A stretch of 64,000 bases of DNA from CAZXYS01 sp964645005 (GCA_964645005.1 CAZXYS010000002.1:1-64000); one strand, 5' to 3'; numbered from the stretch's first letter, positions 45,349 to 55,895 are shown. Notes: a model not told the origin generated them from the sequence alone. Made by a program: numbers and translations.

Positions 45349-46143
45349 TCATTTTATGTATAATTCCGGGCGTCTATCTTTAAATATGTCGTTAAATTCG
45401 TTGAATGACTTGTCCCTTGTCTTCATGGGGTAAATTTCCGCTGTCAGTACTGACTCTTCAGTCATATCCGCCTTGCAAAGCGGCTGCCCGTTGTAGGAAT
45501 AAACCGCCGACATTCCTTTGAAGAAAACTTCCTCGCCGCCTCTGTTTTCAGTGCCGGTTCTGTTCGTTACAGCAAGATATAGTTTGTTTTCCAGCGCTCG
45601 TGCAGGCATAGCAAGATGCCAGACGTCAGTCACAAGATTTGACGGGCACACTATTATATCCGCTCCCTTTAATCCCAGCGCCCGTGAAGCTTCGGGAAAC
45701 CGCCAGTCGTAGCAGATCATAGGACCGATATTTACGTTTCTTTTCTCATCCCGTACAACAAAGAAGCCGGTATCGCCCGGATCAAAGCATAATTTCTCCT
45801 TGTAAAACAAATGAGTTTTCCTGTATAACGCGCTCAAACTATTGTCAGGAAAGAGCAGCGCGCAAGAATTGTACAGCTTATCGCCGTCTTTTTCGGGGAA
45901 ACCGAAACAGATGATCTTATTCTTATCCGCAGCGATCTGCTGCATTTCGCTTACGGAATCCCCACCGAACGTCTCTGCTGCTTCGGCAACTTCCTCCCTG
46001 TTTTGGAAAAAATAGCCGGTTGTGCACAGTTCGGGGAATACAAGAATATCAGCATCAATATTCCCTGCATCATTCTTTATTTTATCAAGATTTTTCCGTT
46101 TTTCTCCGAATGCCGGACAAAATTGAATTAAAGCTGCTTTCAT
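45349..46143 (-). CDS. Carbon-nitrogen hydrolase (nitrilase superfamily)
   Basis: 264 residues with the catalytic triad in place: E38 (FPELCTTGYFF), K109 (LYRKTHLFYKEK) and C144 (GPMICYDWRFPEASR). It hydrolyses a C-N bond in an amide, carbamoyl or nitrile substrate. The form is close to omega-amidase/carbamoylputrescine-type enzymes, but the substrate cannot be fixed. It ends 18 bases upstream of murC's ATG on the minus strand, so the two may be cotranscribed by chance of compact packing. Confidence 0.92.
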   Translation of the reverse strand: MKAALIQFCPAFGEKRKNLDKIKNDAGNIDADILVFPELCTTGYFFQNREEVAEAAETFGGDSVSEMQQIAADKNKIICFGFPEKDGDKLYNSCALLFPDNSLSALYRKTHLFYKEKLCFDPGDTGFFVVRDEKRNVNIGPMICYDWRFPEASRALGLKGADIIVCPSNLVTDVWHLAMPARALENKLYLAVTNRTGTENRGGEEVFFKGMSAVYSYNGQPLCKADMTEESVLTAEIYPMKTRDKSFNEFNDIFKDRRPELYIK

Positions 46144-46540
46144 AATAAAATTTAATATTATGTAAAAACAATATGCAAAATAAAGAATTTATTGCGATTA
46201 TATTAACTTTTGATGCAAATTTTATTAAAATTTTCATAAATAATAAATTGAGATTATACCAAATATCAAATCATTTTTCAATAATATTATTGAATTGAAA
46301 TTATTAACAAAATTTAATCATAAATTAAACTTTATTTAATTATTGATTATCTTTTAATTAATCATATCCTTAATAGTAAAAGTAACTTATGCAGATAATT
46401 CCAACTGAAATTCAATAAAAAAAAATTTTTCTAATTGAAATTTTTTTCGTTATTTGCAAGATATTTAAACAGAAGCTCCGAAAAAATAGCATAAAGGGGA
46501 CAATTCAATCTAGGGGCAGTATAACTAAAGCGGAGATTTT
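46144..46540. other. Long AT-rich divergent promoter region
   Basis: Nearly 400 bases of very AT-rich sequence between the divergent nitrilase and NlpC/P60 genes. No reading frame, repeat element or hairpin stands out. It presumably holds promoters for both sides. Confidence 0.5.
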
Positions 46541-47344
46541 ATGAAGAATTTACTACAAGGTAAAATTCTATCTATCATATTAATTCTGATAATGCTTTTT
46601 ATTATTTCGATCAATCCCCAGCAATCAAGTGCTCAAAAAAGGCACTATAAAAAAACTTCGACCAGGGACCAGGCTATTGAGACTATTCAGACCAGTTCTG
46701 AAACTCTTTGCGATTTAGTCGGTTTAGAACCAAAACAACCCGAAAATAATGAGATCGAATATCAAAACGCCGATGAACTGCTGAAAGAAGGCGAAATAAT
46801 CGAAGAACTCAAGCTTGAGGATGATGTAACCGTTGATATGAATCGGTTTAAAATGCTTTGGCTTGAGTATGTCTCCTCTGATGAAGAGATTGAATATACA
46901 AACTTTGGTGTCAGCAAATCGGCAATTATGGATATCATTATGGAATGGCTGGGAACTCGTTATCGTTACGGAGGCACCACTGAAAGAGGTATTGATTGTT
47001 CAGCTTTCGTAAGGATGTTATTCCAGGAAACAGCCAATATAATCATTCCTCGTACTGCCCGTGACCAATACAAAACCGGTGAAGTGATTGAAAGGAAAAA
47101 TCTTGAATTTGGCGACATTGTATTTTTCCACACCCGCAGACGCCCATATGTTTCTCATGTAGGAATTTATCTCGGCGATAATCTTTTCGCTCATGCGAGT
47201 TCTCGTTACGGGGTAACCATTTCTTCTATGGAAAGCCAATATTACGGCAAAAGATTTATCGGTGCCAGAAGACTTACCTCCAAAGATTTGCAAAGATATA
47301 GTATTAATCATGATAAAACACTTACTTCTATGAAAGATGATTAG
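46541..47344 (+). CDS. NlpC/P60 (C40) family peptidase, secreted
   Basis: 267 residues with a signal peptide (SIILILIMLFIISINPQQSS) and a GGAG ribosome binding site. The C-terminal domain is an NlpC/P60 cysteine peptidase: YRYGGTTERGIDCSAFV with Cys153, SHVGIYLGD with His206 and FAHASS with His218. It should cleave peptidoglycan stem peptides in the periplasm, like Spr/MepS. The linker (residues 40-125) is acidic and low in structure. A hairpin about 200 bases downstream may end the transcript. Confidence 0.93.
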   Translation: MKNLLQGKILSIILILIMLFIISINPQQSSAQKRHYKKTSTRDQAIETIQTSSETLCDLVGLEPKQPENNEIEYQNADELLKEGEIIEELKLEDDVTVDMNRFKMLWLEYVSSDEEIEYTNFGVSKSAIMDIIMEWLGTRYRYGGTTERGIDCSAFVRMLFQETANIIIPRTARDQYKTGEVIERKNLEFGDIVFFHTRRRPYVSHVGIYLGDNLFAHASSRYGVTISSMESQYYGKRFIGARRLTSKDLQRYSINHDKTLTSMKDD

Positions 47345-47540
47345 AATTAAAGTTTGCAATGAATTTTAGAATGAGGTTATTATTTTTTAAAGCACTAATC
47401 TGATAAGTGTTTATTATCCTGCCTTGAATTTCATATAAATATTTCGGATTTCTAAAAATAAAATTTCTGAAAACTATCTCGTCTAAGTTACATATCTCAC
47501 ATTTTAATCTTTGAAAATACGACATAAAGCAGATTCTCAA

Positions 47541-47564
47541 AAGCCGGATTATTTAATCCGGCTT
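47541..47564 (+). terminator. Hairpin before the P-type ATPase gene
   Basis: A 10-bp stem (AAGCCGGATT/AATCCGGCTT) with a four-base loop, then CTATACTTATTT. The weak T-tract makes termination plausible. Confidence 0.55.
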
Positions 47565-47615
47565 CTATACTTATTTCCAAACAATTATTATAGTTGAATA
47601 AATATTAGGGTCTTT

Positions 47616-50057
47616 ATGGAATACGAAGGCGGCTCATTTAATTATGAAAATTTATCAGCAAAAGAAACAATTGAAAAACTTGATGTATCACCCAAACAAG
47701 GTCTTGACGAAGAAGAAGTTGAAAAAAGACAGCAGCACTACGGATTAAACAAAATTGAAGAAGAAAAGAAAAATCCGATTTTAAAATTTTTGTCTCATTT
47801 TTAGGGACCTATACCATGGATGCTCGAAGTGGCAGTAGTATTGAGCGCTGTCGCCCAGAGATGGGAAGATTTCGCTGTTATATTTGTTATGCTGCTTATT
47901 AATGGCGGCGTAAGCTTTTGGCATGAAAGTAAAGCAAGTGATGCAATTGAAGCTTTAAAAGAAAAATTATCGCCTGAGGCAAGGGTCATAAGAAACGGAA
48001 GTAAGAAAAAGATTTCGTCGGAGAAGCTTGTTCCGGGCGATATAATCAATCTGCGAATTGGTGATATCGTACCCTCTGATGCCAAACTGCTCGACAATGA
48101 AAATGCCAGCATAGATGAATCCACTCTGACAGGTGAATCTCTGCCGGTTACAAAACATGGCAGCGATCAGGCCTATTCAGGTACCACTGTGAAGCGAGGA
48201 GATGCTAAAGCAGTGGTAACTTCCACAGGTCGTAATACAAAATTCGCCAGGACAATTGAATTGGTCGAGGAAGCAGAAGAGAAATCTCATTTCCAAAAAG
48301 CTGTGCTTCGGATTGGTTATTTCCTGATAAGCGCTACGGCTGTATTGGCAGCAATAATTATTATATCGGGTATAATACAGGGTGAACCGATTTTTGAGAT
48401 ATTGATATTTGCTCTGGTTGTGACCATAGCGGGAATACCTCAGGCATTGCCAGCCGTTTTGTCTGTTACGATGTCCATAGGAGCAAACACCCTTGCAAAA
48501 ATGAAGGCTATTGTATCGAAATTATCGGCAATGGAAGAGATTGCCGGTCTTGAAGTTCTTTGCGCCGATAAAACCGGTACTCTTACTAAAAACGAACTTG
48601 AAATGCAGGATCCTGTTGTAATAAATGGCAAAGATAAAAATGAAGTGATTAATTCTGCCGCTTTAACTTGCCAGATCGACGAAGAAGAAGACCCAATAGA
48701 TAAAGCAGTACTTGAAGGAGTTAAAGACAAGGAAGATCTTGAAAAATACCAAGTTAACGAAATCCGACCTTTCAATCCCACGGACAAGAAAGCCGAGGCT
48801 GACGTAACATTAAATAATAAGAGTTTCACAGTGGCAAAAGGTGCACCACAGGTAATACTTGATTTATGCTCTCTTAGCGATGACGAAAAGAATAAAATCA
48901 GAAACAGAATAGATGAGTTAGGTGCTCAGGGCTTTAGGTCTCTCGGAGTCGGAAAAAAGGGAAATGATGAATGGCAATATCTGGGATTATTACCTCTGCT
49001 TGATCCACCGCGGGAAGATTCCGCAGATGTTGTTAAAGATGCTCAAGAGCATGGCATTGACGTTAGAATGATCACAGGTGATCATGGAGCTATAGGCAAG
49101 CAGGCAGCCCAACAAATTGGAATGGGTGATAAATTTATCGGCGTCAAAGAAATTTTTGAAAAAGAAGATAAATCTGAAGAGGAAGAATCTAAACTAAACG
49201 AAGAATTTATCAATGCAAATGGATATGCTCAGGTAACACCGGAGCATAAATTTAAAATAATCAAACGTTTTCAAAAGAATGACAGAATAATAGGAATGAC
49301 CGGTGATGGTGTAAATGACGCCCCGGCTTTGAAACAAGCTGATATTGGAATAGCAGTTTCAAAAGCTACCGATGCGGCGCGTTCGGCAGCAGACCTGGTT
49401 TTGACTAGACCCGGGCTTGGAGTAATTACAAGAGCCATTGAGGAATCCAGGAGAATTTTTGAAAGAATGACCGGTTATGCAACTTTCCGGATAACTGAAT
49501 CAATGAGAGTTCTTCTCTTCCTTACTTTTTCAATATTGATATTCCAGTTTTATCCGGTAACTCCTATTATGGTGGTATTGCTGGCAATTTTGAATGATAT
49601 ACCGATCATGACAATTGCCTTCGACAATGTAAAAACCGCTTCAAATCCAGTGCGATGGGATATGAAACGTGTATTGACTTTAGCATCAATATTAAGTATT
49701 GGCGGAGTGATTTCCTCATTCATACTATTCTGGTTTATTTACATTAAATTAGGTTTCCCTGAACCTGTGGTTCAGTCTATGATCTTTCTGAAGTTGCTCG
49801 TAGCGGGACACATGACCATTTTTCTAACAAGAAACCAGGGCTGGTTGTGGGACAAACCACTGCCTGACTGGAAATTGTTCGTTTCATTAGAGGGCACACA
49901 AATAATAGGTACACTCTTCGCTGTTTATGGTATTCTCATACATCCGATAGGCTGGGCGAAAGCACTATCGATATGGGCTTATGCAGCTGTATGGATATTG
50001 TTTTTAAATGTAATTAAGGTCATTTGGATAAAAGCAGCAGGAAAGTTCAACGAATAA
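47616..50057 (+). pseudogene. P-type cation ATPase (plasma-membrane H+-ATPase type) with an in-frame amber codon
   Basis: The two parts are in the same frame, separated by one TAG at 47802-47804: ILKFLSHF, stop, GPIPWMLEVAVVLSA. Related H+-ATPases have a Trp exactly there (SYFWGPIPWMIE), so TGG has become TAG. The rest is intact: TGES (172-175 of the joined frame), phosphorylation motif DKTGTLTK (from 318), MTGDGVNDAPALKQADIGIA and C-terminal membrane helices; about 813 codons. The type III ATPase pumps protons or another cation using ATP. If the stop is real, only an N-terminally truncated 745-residue form from ATG 47820 could be made; it lacks the actuator N-terminus and probably part of the first membrane segment. 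Confidence 0.88.
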
Positions 50058-50224
50058 TTTATTTGCGCTATATTTATTTTTAGGCTGCAATAAATTTATT
50101 ATAATAGTACAATTTTCTATCCGTTAATAAGATTATAAAAATTAGTAAATACTGATTTTATACAAAACTAAAACATAATATTTCAAAATAAATAAATATA
50201 TTTTCAAAATAATTGGAGGAAATT

Positions 50225-50992
50225 ATGGGTAGAATAGAAAATAAAGTTGCGATAGTTACAGGCGGCGCATTAGGTATTGGAAAATCGGCATGTGAAGTTT
50301 TAGCCCGTGAAGGAGCAAAGGTTGCCGTGACTGATATATTAGATAACGAAGGAAAACAAACAGCCGAAGAAATCAAAAAGAATGGTGGAATTGCGGAATT
50401 CTGGCATTTGGACCACTCTATTGAGGAGCAAGTCACAGAAGTTTTTTCTGAAGTAAGAAATACATTTGGGGGGATAGATATATTGGTAAACAATGCCGGT
50501 ATCAGTGGTGTAAATAAACCGACCCATGAAATAGATCAGGAGGATTGGGACAACTTGATGGCAATTAATGTAAGAGGTCCATTCCTATGCACTAAACATG
50601 CAATACCCGAAATGAAAAAAGTAGGTGGTGGAAGCATAATTAATCTGTCATCAATTTATGGTATAATATCAAATGCTGATGTACCAGCATATCATGCTTC
50701 CAAAGGAGCATTACGATTAATGACAAAAACAGATGCATTGCTGTATGCACAGGATAATATCCGTGTAAATTCAGTGCATCCGGGATTCATCTGGACTCCT
50801 ATGGTAGAAAACTTTGCGAAGGAATCCGGAGATGTGGAGGCTGTAAAACAGAATCTAAGAGATCTACATCCGTTAGGGCATCTCGGAGAAGCCGAAGACA
50901 TCGCTAATGGCATACTTTTCCTTGCCTCGGATGAATCTAAATTCATGACAGGAAGTGAATTGGTTATAGATGGGGGGTACACAGCCAGATAA
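50225..50992 (+). CDS. Short-chain dehydrogenase/reductase
   Basis: 255 residues from ATG 50225, with a perfect GGAGGA site. Classical SDR: cofactor motif TGGALGIG (12-19), D37-type acidic residue after the second strand (VAVTDI), NNAG (89-92), catalytic Ser in INLSSIYG and YHASK (Tyr156, Lys160), ending with FMTGSELVIDGGYTAR. It resembles 3-alpha/20-beta-hydroxysteroid or cyclopentanol-type NAD(H) dehydrogenases. The Asp suggests NAD preference. The substrate is unknown. It is a single gene with its own terminator. Confidence 0.94.
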   Translation: MGRIENKVAIVTGGALGIGKSACEVLAREGAKVAVTDILDNEGKQTAEEIKKNGGIAEFWHLDHSIEEQVTEVFSEVRNTFGGIDILVNNAGISGVNKPTHEIDQEDWDNLMAINVRGPFLCTKHAIPEMKKVGGGSIINLSSIYGIISNADVPAYHASKGALRLMTKTDALLYAQDNIRVNSVHPGFIWTPMVENFAKESGDVEAVKQNLRDLHPLGHLGEAEDIANGILFLASDESKFMTGSELVIDGGYTAR

Positions 50993-51017
50993 TTCAATTT
51001 TTTAAAATCTCAATAAG

Positions 51018-51047
51018 ATCCTGTCTTTTTCAAGGCAGGATTTTTTT
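51018..51047 (+). terminator. Intrinsic terminator of the SDR gene
   Basis: ATCCTGTC pairs with GGCAGGAT (one G-U), followed by seven Ts, about 25 bases after the stop codon. Confidence 0.88.
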
Positions 51048-51237
51048 ATCAATCGGATTTTAACTTGATTGACGCATAATAGAATAGATAATCTTTTAAT
51101 ATCTCTTTAGGTATTCATTCGAATTAATATTTTGCTTAATATCGGCTTAATGATATTTTTGTAAACAATTTTTTGATAAAAATTTGTAAGCGATCAGTTG
51201 ATATAGTAATATGAGATGATAAGGAATTTAAAGTATT

Positions 51238-51858
51238 ATGAAGAAAAACAAATGTATTATTGTTGTTGGACCGGAAAGCTCAGGAAGCACCCTCGTGGCA
51301 AATATATTCGCGCATGTTCTCGGTATGCATGATTTTAATGAATGGGATGCCGCAGGTTGGTGTGATAATGGCTATGACATGCTTTGCCATAGATCATTGC
51401 CTTACGGTAGATATCCTCCACGATTCCCAAATATTGACAGATGGATTTCTAAGTACAAGGATGATTATGATCTGAGTTTTATATTAACCACAAGAGATAT
51501 TACTATATCCGAAGTTTCCCGTTTTTACAGATGGGGCAAACCATTTGAACAATCCAAAGAAGAGTCAGACAAAGCCAGGGAACTAATGGTAAAAATTATG
51601 AATAGCGGTCAAAAATACTTCATTTGGTCTTATGAGACTTTCATGTTTCTCCAAAAGGATTATCTCGATCTTTTATATAGATTTTTGGATATTGAAACGG
51701 ATTTTATGCCTGATTTAAAAGATGGAAATGTCAGCAAGATCATCAAACTGACTGACTCTGAAAAACGAAGCATTAAGCTCAAACATTCCATGAACTTAAT
51801 TGAGCAGCTTCGAGCAATAAAAAATAAATTCCATAAAAGAAAAGATCCTGATAGTTGA
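51238..51858 (+). CDS. Sulfotransferase-like P-loop protein
   Basis: 206 residues. VVGPESSGSTLVANIFAHVL at the N-terminus is the phosphosulfate-binding loop form seen in sulfotransferase-family proteins. LTTRDITISEVSRFYRW (about 80-96) fits the second nucleotide-binding region with the R..S pair. The C-terminus is basic and helical. It probably transfers a sulfate group from PAPS to a glycan or lipid, but no acceptor genes are nearby, and a kinase-like role cannot be excluded. Confidence 0.7.
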   Translation: MKKNKCIIVVGPESSGSTLVANIFAHVLGMHDFNEWDAAGWCDNGYDMLCHRSLPYGRYPPRFPNIDRWISKYKDDYDLSFILTTRDITISEVSRFYRWGKPFEQSKEESDKARELMVKIMNSGQKYFIWSYETFMFLQKDYLDLLYRFLDIETDFMPDLKDGNVSKIIKLTDSEKRSIKLKHSMNLIEQLRAIKNKFHKRKDPDS

Positions 51859-51919
51859 TATCAATAAATATATTAGATTGAATAAGCTAATATTTTAGTT
51901 TATAGAGAAATGGTGAGTA

Positions 51920-53311
51920 TCATTCTATCATCTCCGAAACTGACTTCAGAATCACTTCTGCGCATTTAATTTTGCTCATTGCCGGGAAGAACTCTTCCCT
52001 GCCGTTTTTTGTAAGGATTGTAATTGTATTATCATCCGTTTCGAAGCCGCTTCGGGGTTTATTTGCCGCGTTCACTACGATCATATCAGCATTCTTGTTC
52101 TTCATTTTCTTCCAACCATTGTCGACTTCATTTTCTGATTCAAGAGCAAAACCTACCAGTAATTGATTCCCCTTCTTTAATTTACCAAGCGAAGCGAGAA
52201 TATCTTTAGTTGATTTCAGTTTTATAGTCAATTCTTTGCCCTTATCTTCTTTCTTGATTTTGCCTTCCGCGGCTTCGCCGGGTGTATAGTCAGCGACTGC
52301 CGCCGCCATTATAGCTGCATCAGCATCGGGGAAGAATTTCTCAGATTCGATGAACATTTCTCCGGCATTTTTGACGTCGATGCGGCGGACATTATCCGGC
52401 GCGGCTATTGAAACAGGACCCGCTATCAAAGTAACTTCGGCGCCAAGTTTTGCTGCTCTATCCGCTAATGCAAAACCCATTTTACCAGATGAGTAATTGC
52501 TAATATAGCGAACATCGTCAATATTTTCTCTTGTAGGACCTGCTGTTACAAGAATTTTCTTTCCTTTTAACAGCATTCTATTCTTCTTTAACTCTTCAAG
52601 TTCAAGTTCGGCATTAAATTCGTCTTTGTCAATTGACTCCTGGAGAGAAGGGACAGGTCTTTCCATCGCTTCCTTTATCTCTGAATCATTTGACTTTTCA
52701 AAAATCTCTTCGACAGGTTCATCCTCATCGCTGCCGGTTTTCATATCAGACTGAGCGAGTATCTTTGTTACGTATTCGATGAGTTCTTCTATTTCCGGAA
52801 GACGCCCCGGTCCTTCCAGCCCGCTGGACAGTTCACCTTCCGCCGGCGGAATCACCTTTGCCCCGTCCTTTTTCAACTGCTGTACATTTCTCTGGACAGC
52901 AGGATGCAGCCACATGGTTGAATCCATAGCCGGCGCTATTATCAGGGGAATTTCTCTCGGGAGGGCAATAGCAAGAGTAGAGAGGGAATTCTCGCAATTG
53001 CCCGCAGCTATCCTGCTCATTGTCGTCGCCGAGCATGGCGCTATCAGCATGAGATCGCACCAGTGAGCAAGATGAATGTGCCAGGCGCCTGAAGTCTGGG
53101 TTTTATCATCGAACATATCCATCGCTGCAGGATTTCTCGATAAATTTGACAATACTGTTGGCGTAACGAAATAAGCCGCAGATTGAGTCATAACGGTTTT
53201 CACTTCGGCGCCTTCCTTAATCAGTTCCCTTATCAGGAGAGGCGCTTTATATGCGGCAATTGACCCTGTAATACCAAGTAATATTTTTCGATTTTTAAGT
53301 AAACTTCTCAT
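51920..53311 (-). CDS. coaBC: Bifunctional phosphopantothenoylcysteine decarboxylase/synthetase
   Basis: 463 residues. The flavoprotein half (CoaC) shows LGITGSIAAYKAPLLIREL, LIAPCSATTMSRIAAG, PAMDSTMWLHP and GELSSGLEGPGRL. The synthetase half (CoaB) shows ILVTAGPTRENIDDVRYISN, SSGKMGFALADRAA, AAVADYTPG and NKNADMIVVNAAN. Together they form 4'-phosphopantetheine for coenzyme A. The usual active-site Cys near GxLACG is Ser here, as in some Bacteroidota. Between the halves is an acidic insert of about 60 residues (DEDEPVEEIFEKSNDSEIKE) that typical CoaBC lacks. Confidence 0.95.
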   Translation of the reverse strand: MRSLLKNRKILLGITGSIAAYKAPLLIRELIKEGAEVKTVMTQSAAYFVTPTVLSNLSRNPAAMDMFDDKTQTSGAWHIHLAHWCDLMLIAPCSATTMSRIAAGNCENSLSTLAIALPREIPLIIAPAMDSTMWLHPAVQRNVQQLKKDGAKVIPPAEGELSSGLEGPGRLPEIEELIEYVTKILAQSDMKTGSDEDEPVEEIFEKSNDSEIKEAMERPVPSLQESIDKDEFNAELELEELKKNRMLLKGKKILVTAGPTRENIDDVRYISNYSSGKMGFALADRAAKLGAEVTLIAGPVSIAAPDNVRRIDVKNAGEMFIESEKFFPDADAAIMAAAVADYTPGEAAEGKIKKEDKGKELTIKLKSTKDILASLGKLKKGNQLLVGFALESENEVDNGWKKMKNKNADMIVVNAANKPRSGFETDDNTITILTKNGREEFFPAMSKIKCAEVILKSVSEMIE

Positions 53312-53515
53312 CTTTTTATCCTGTCAAATTATAACTCTCTGAGAGAAAAATATTTATGTTTGAATAGCCGGAATTACTTAATTATTATTTTGATATAAAT
53401 TTACATAATTGTCTTGTTAATAAATTAATTATTCATTATTTCGTTAATTCATTTTTAAAAATTAATCAAATATAATATATATTTCAATTTATAAAAATCA
53501 AAAGTAGATAGTCAG

Positions 53516-54835
53516 ATGAATCTCGCAGCTATAGTAGGACGTCCGAACGTAGGCAAATCGACTTTGTTCAACCGGCTGGTCGGCAGTCAGAACGCCATTG
53601 TTGAGTCGCAGCCGGGCGTCACCCGCGACAGAATTTTCGGTAAATCCGAGTGGAACGGAAAGCTGTTCGAAGTCATCGATACCGGCGGCTTCATTCCCGG
53701 CAGCGAAAATGTTATGGAAAAAGCTATCCGCGAGCAGGCAATGATCGCCATCGAGGAAGCGGATGCCATCATTTTCGTCTGCGACAGCCGCGAGGGCGTC
53801 ACACCATTCGATGAAGATATTGCAAAAATTTTACGCAAAACAAAGAAGCACGTCACGTTAGTAGTAAACAAAGCCGACAAACATGGACTGGACATATATT
53901 CCAGCGAATTTTACAGCCTTGGCTTAGGTGATCCTTTTCCCATTTCAGCAGCCAACGGACGCAACACAGGTGATTTCCTTGATCACGTAGCGGAGGTTCT
54001 AAGTGAAATTGACGAAGATGAGCATGATCCCCGCTTGAAAATAGCTTTTCTGGGACGGCCCAATGCAGGCAAATCCAGTCTGACAAATGCTCTTATCGGG
54101 CAGGACAGATCTATCGTCACGGAAATACCCGGCACTACCCGCGACGCTATCGACAGTGTAATCAAGTACTACGGGGAGGAAATTGTTCTTATCGATACTG
54201 CCGGACTTAGAAAAAAAAGCCGGGTAAAAGAAAATGTAGAGATGTACAGCATTTTGAGAACATCCCGCGCTATAGATCGCTGCGACATTGCTGTTGTCCT
54301 TGTCGATGCCGAACGGGGACTCGAAGACCAGGATAAGAAGATCATCAACCAGGTCGACGAGGCAAGGAAAGGCTTGATAATCGCCGTAAATAAATGGGAT
54401 TTAGTTGAAAAGGACAATGAGACCGCTATTCTTTACAAACAATTTATTCATAATGAATTAAAAACTTACTATTATGTTCCGGTGCTCTTCATTTCCGCCT
54501 TAACTAAAAGAAGGATACCTAAAATTCTTGAATTATCCAAAGAGATCCAGCAGAAACGCGGGACACGTATAAAAACTTCAGAATTGAACAAAGTGCTGCT
54601 GGAAGAATTCAACCGGACACCGCCGCCATCGGTCAAGGGACGGGATCTGCGAATTAATTATATTACACAAATACGAACCGAACCGCCAATTTTCGCATTT
54701 TTCCTTAATTTCCCTGATTTGCTTCCGGATTCCTACAAGCGTTTCATGGAGCGCACTCTGCGCAGTCATTTCGATTTTGAAGGGGTGCCGATTTCATTTG
54801 TATTCAGGAAGAAAAATGTAGATAGATTCGCATGA
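53516..54835 (+). CDS. der: Ribosome-associated GTPase Der (EngA)
   Basis: 439 residues with two tandem GTPase domains. The first has GRPNVGKSTLFNRL, DTGGF and NKAD; the second has GRPNAGKSSLTNALIG, DTAGLRKKSRVKE and NKWDLVEK. A KH-like domain follows (PPSVKGRDLRINYITQIRTE). It is essential for 50S subunit maturation. It is divergent from coaBC with AT-rich spacers on both sides. Confidence 0.97.
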   Translation: MNLAAIVGRPNVGKSTLFNRLVGSQNAIVESQPGVTRDRIFGKSEWNGKLFEVIDTGGFIPGSENVMEKAIREQAMIAIEEADAIIFVCDSREGVTPFDEDIAKILRKTKKHVTLVVNKADKHGLDIYSSEFYSLGLGDPFPISAANGRNTGDFLDHVAEVLSEIDEDEHDPRLKIAFLGRPNAGKSSLTNALIGQDRSIVTEIPGTTRDAIDSVIKYYGEEIVLIDTAGLRKKSRVKENVEMYSILRTSRAIDRCDIAVVLVDAERGLEDQDKKIINQVDEARKGLIIAVNKWDLVEKDNETAILYKQFIHNELKTYYYVPVLFISALTKRRIPKILELSKEIQQKRGTRIKTSELNKVLLEEFNRTPPPSVKGRDLRINYITQIRTEPPIFAFFLNFPDLLPDSYKRFMERTLRSHFDFEGVPISFVFRKKNVDRFA

Positions 54836-55255
54836 ATGAAATTTTTTCAACAACAAGCGGCTAAGAGTTCTAAATTTCAAACTATATTATTAGTCTGATT
54901 GAAGTTATGCATTTTGATTAATAATTAAACCTAAAATTATCCATTACACTGATATAAAATTTCGTTATGTTTATATAAATTGATTTGCAATTTTAAAAAG
55001 AATTATTTCATACAACAATTATAAATTGCATTTAATACTGCTGCTATTATTTCTAATATTGATTAAGGAAAAGAAATTAAAAAAATTATGCGCTGGATAT
55101 TCGCTGAAGAAAATATTAATTAAACGATAGAGTAATTTAAAAATAAATCCATTAATATTCAGTCTTATAAAAATTATATTTGGCAAAATTACATAATATT
55201 TATAATTTACTTATTCGATTTCTGTAGAATTTAAAAAAGAAGTAAAGGAAGAAAA
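54836..55255. other. AT-rich spacer upstream of rplU
   Basis: No reading frame, repeat or stable hairpin is obvious. It likely contains the rplU-rpmA promoter and leader, but I cannot place an L21-type leader motif or a consensus promoter with confidence. Confidence 0.45.
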
Positions 55256-55567
55256 ATGTTCGCGGTACTGGAAATAGGCGGAAGACAATTTGAAGTTCAG
55301 GAAAACGACACTGTTTCGGCACCCCTCATTGAGGGTGCACCCGGTGACACCGTTGAATTGGACAAGATCCTTTTAGTCAAAGACGGCAAGGATACTAAAG
55401 TCGGTACCCCTTACCTTGAAGGTAGTGTTCAGGCAAAAATAGTTGAACATTCAAAAGGCGATAAAGTCTTAGTATTTAAAAAGAAAAGGCGTAAGGGCTA
55501 TCGCAAGTTAAATGGACACAGACAGGATTACACCCTGCTTGAAATTACGGATATTAAGTTACAATAG
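55256..55567 (+). CDS. rplU: 50S ribosomal protein L21
   Basis: 103 residues: MFAVLEIGGRQFEVQENDTV, the L21 body and the conserved KRRKGYRKLNGHRQDYTLLEI near the C-terminus. It has an AAGGAAG ribosome binding site. It binds 23S rRNA. rpmA follows after 16 bases, the universal order. Confidence 0.97.
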   Translation: MFAVLEIGGRQFEVQENDTVSAPLIEGAPGDTVELDKILLVKDGKDTKVGTPYLEGSVQAKIVEHSKGDKVLVFKKKRRKGYRKLNGHRQDYTLLEITDIKLQ

Positions 55568-55583
55568 TTAAAGGGAGATAGAT

Positions 55584-55841
55584 ATGGCTCACAAAAAAGG
55601 CGGCGGCTCCACAAAAAACGGAAGAGATTCGAACTCACAAAGACGCGGTATTAAGCGCTTTGGCGGTCAGAATGTAAAAGCCGGAAGTATACTCGTACGT
55701 CAGTGCGGAACTAAATTCCACCCCGGCAAAAATGTCGGAGTTGGCAAAGATTATACTCTTTTTGCTCTTGAGGACGGTCAAGTGAAATTTGAAAGAAAAG
55801 GCAGAAACAGACAGAAAATATCTGTTTATCCAATGAATTGA
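55584..55841 (+). CDS. rpmA: 50S ribosomal protein L27
   Basis: 85 residues starting MAHKKGGGSTKNGRDSNSQR, then RRGIKRFGGQNVKAGSILVR and QCGTKFHPGKNVGVGKDYTL. There is no N-terminal leader peptide requiring processing, unlike Firmicutes L27. It reaches the peptidyl-transferase centre. A strong ribosome binding site (GGGAGA) and shared terminator show cotranscription with rplU. Confidence 0.97.
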   Translation: MAHKKGGGSTKNGRDSNSQRRGIKRFGGQNVKAGSILVRQCGTKFHPGKNVGVGKDYTLFALEDGQVKFERKGRNRQKISVYPMN

Positions 55842-55860
55842 CCTTTAAACATAAAAGCTT

Positions 55861-55895
55861 AAAAGCCTCCGGTAAAAACCTGAGGCTTTTTTTTA
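55861..55895 (+). terminator. Intrinsic terminator of rplU-rpmA
   Basis: AAAAGCCTC pairs with GAGGCTTTT and is followed by further Ts, about 20 bases after rpmA. Confidence 0.93.

Noticed and set aside
47802..47804. Pyrrolysine or other recoding of TAG
   Set aside because: The position is a Trp in relatives and no recoding machinery is visible; mutation or sequencing error is simpler.
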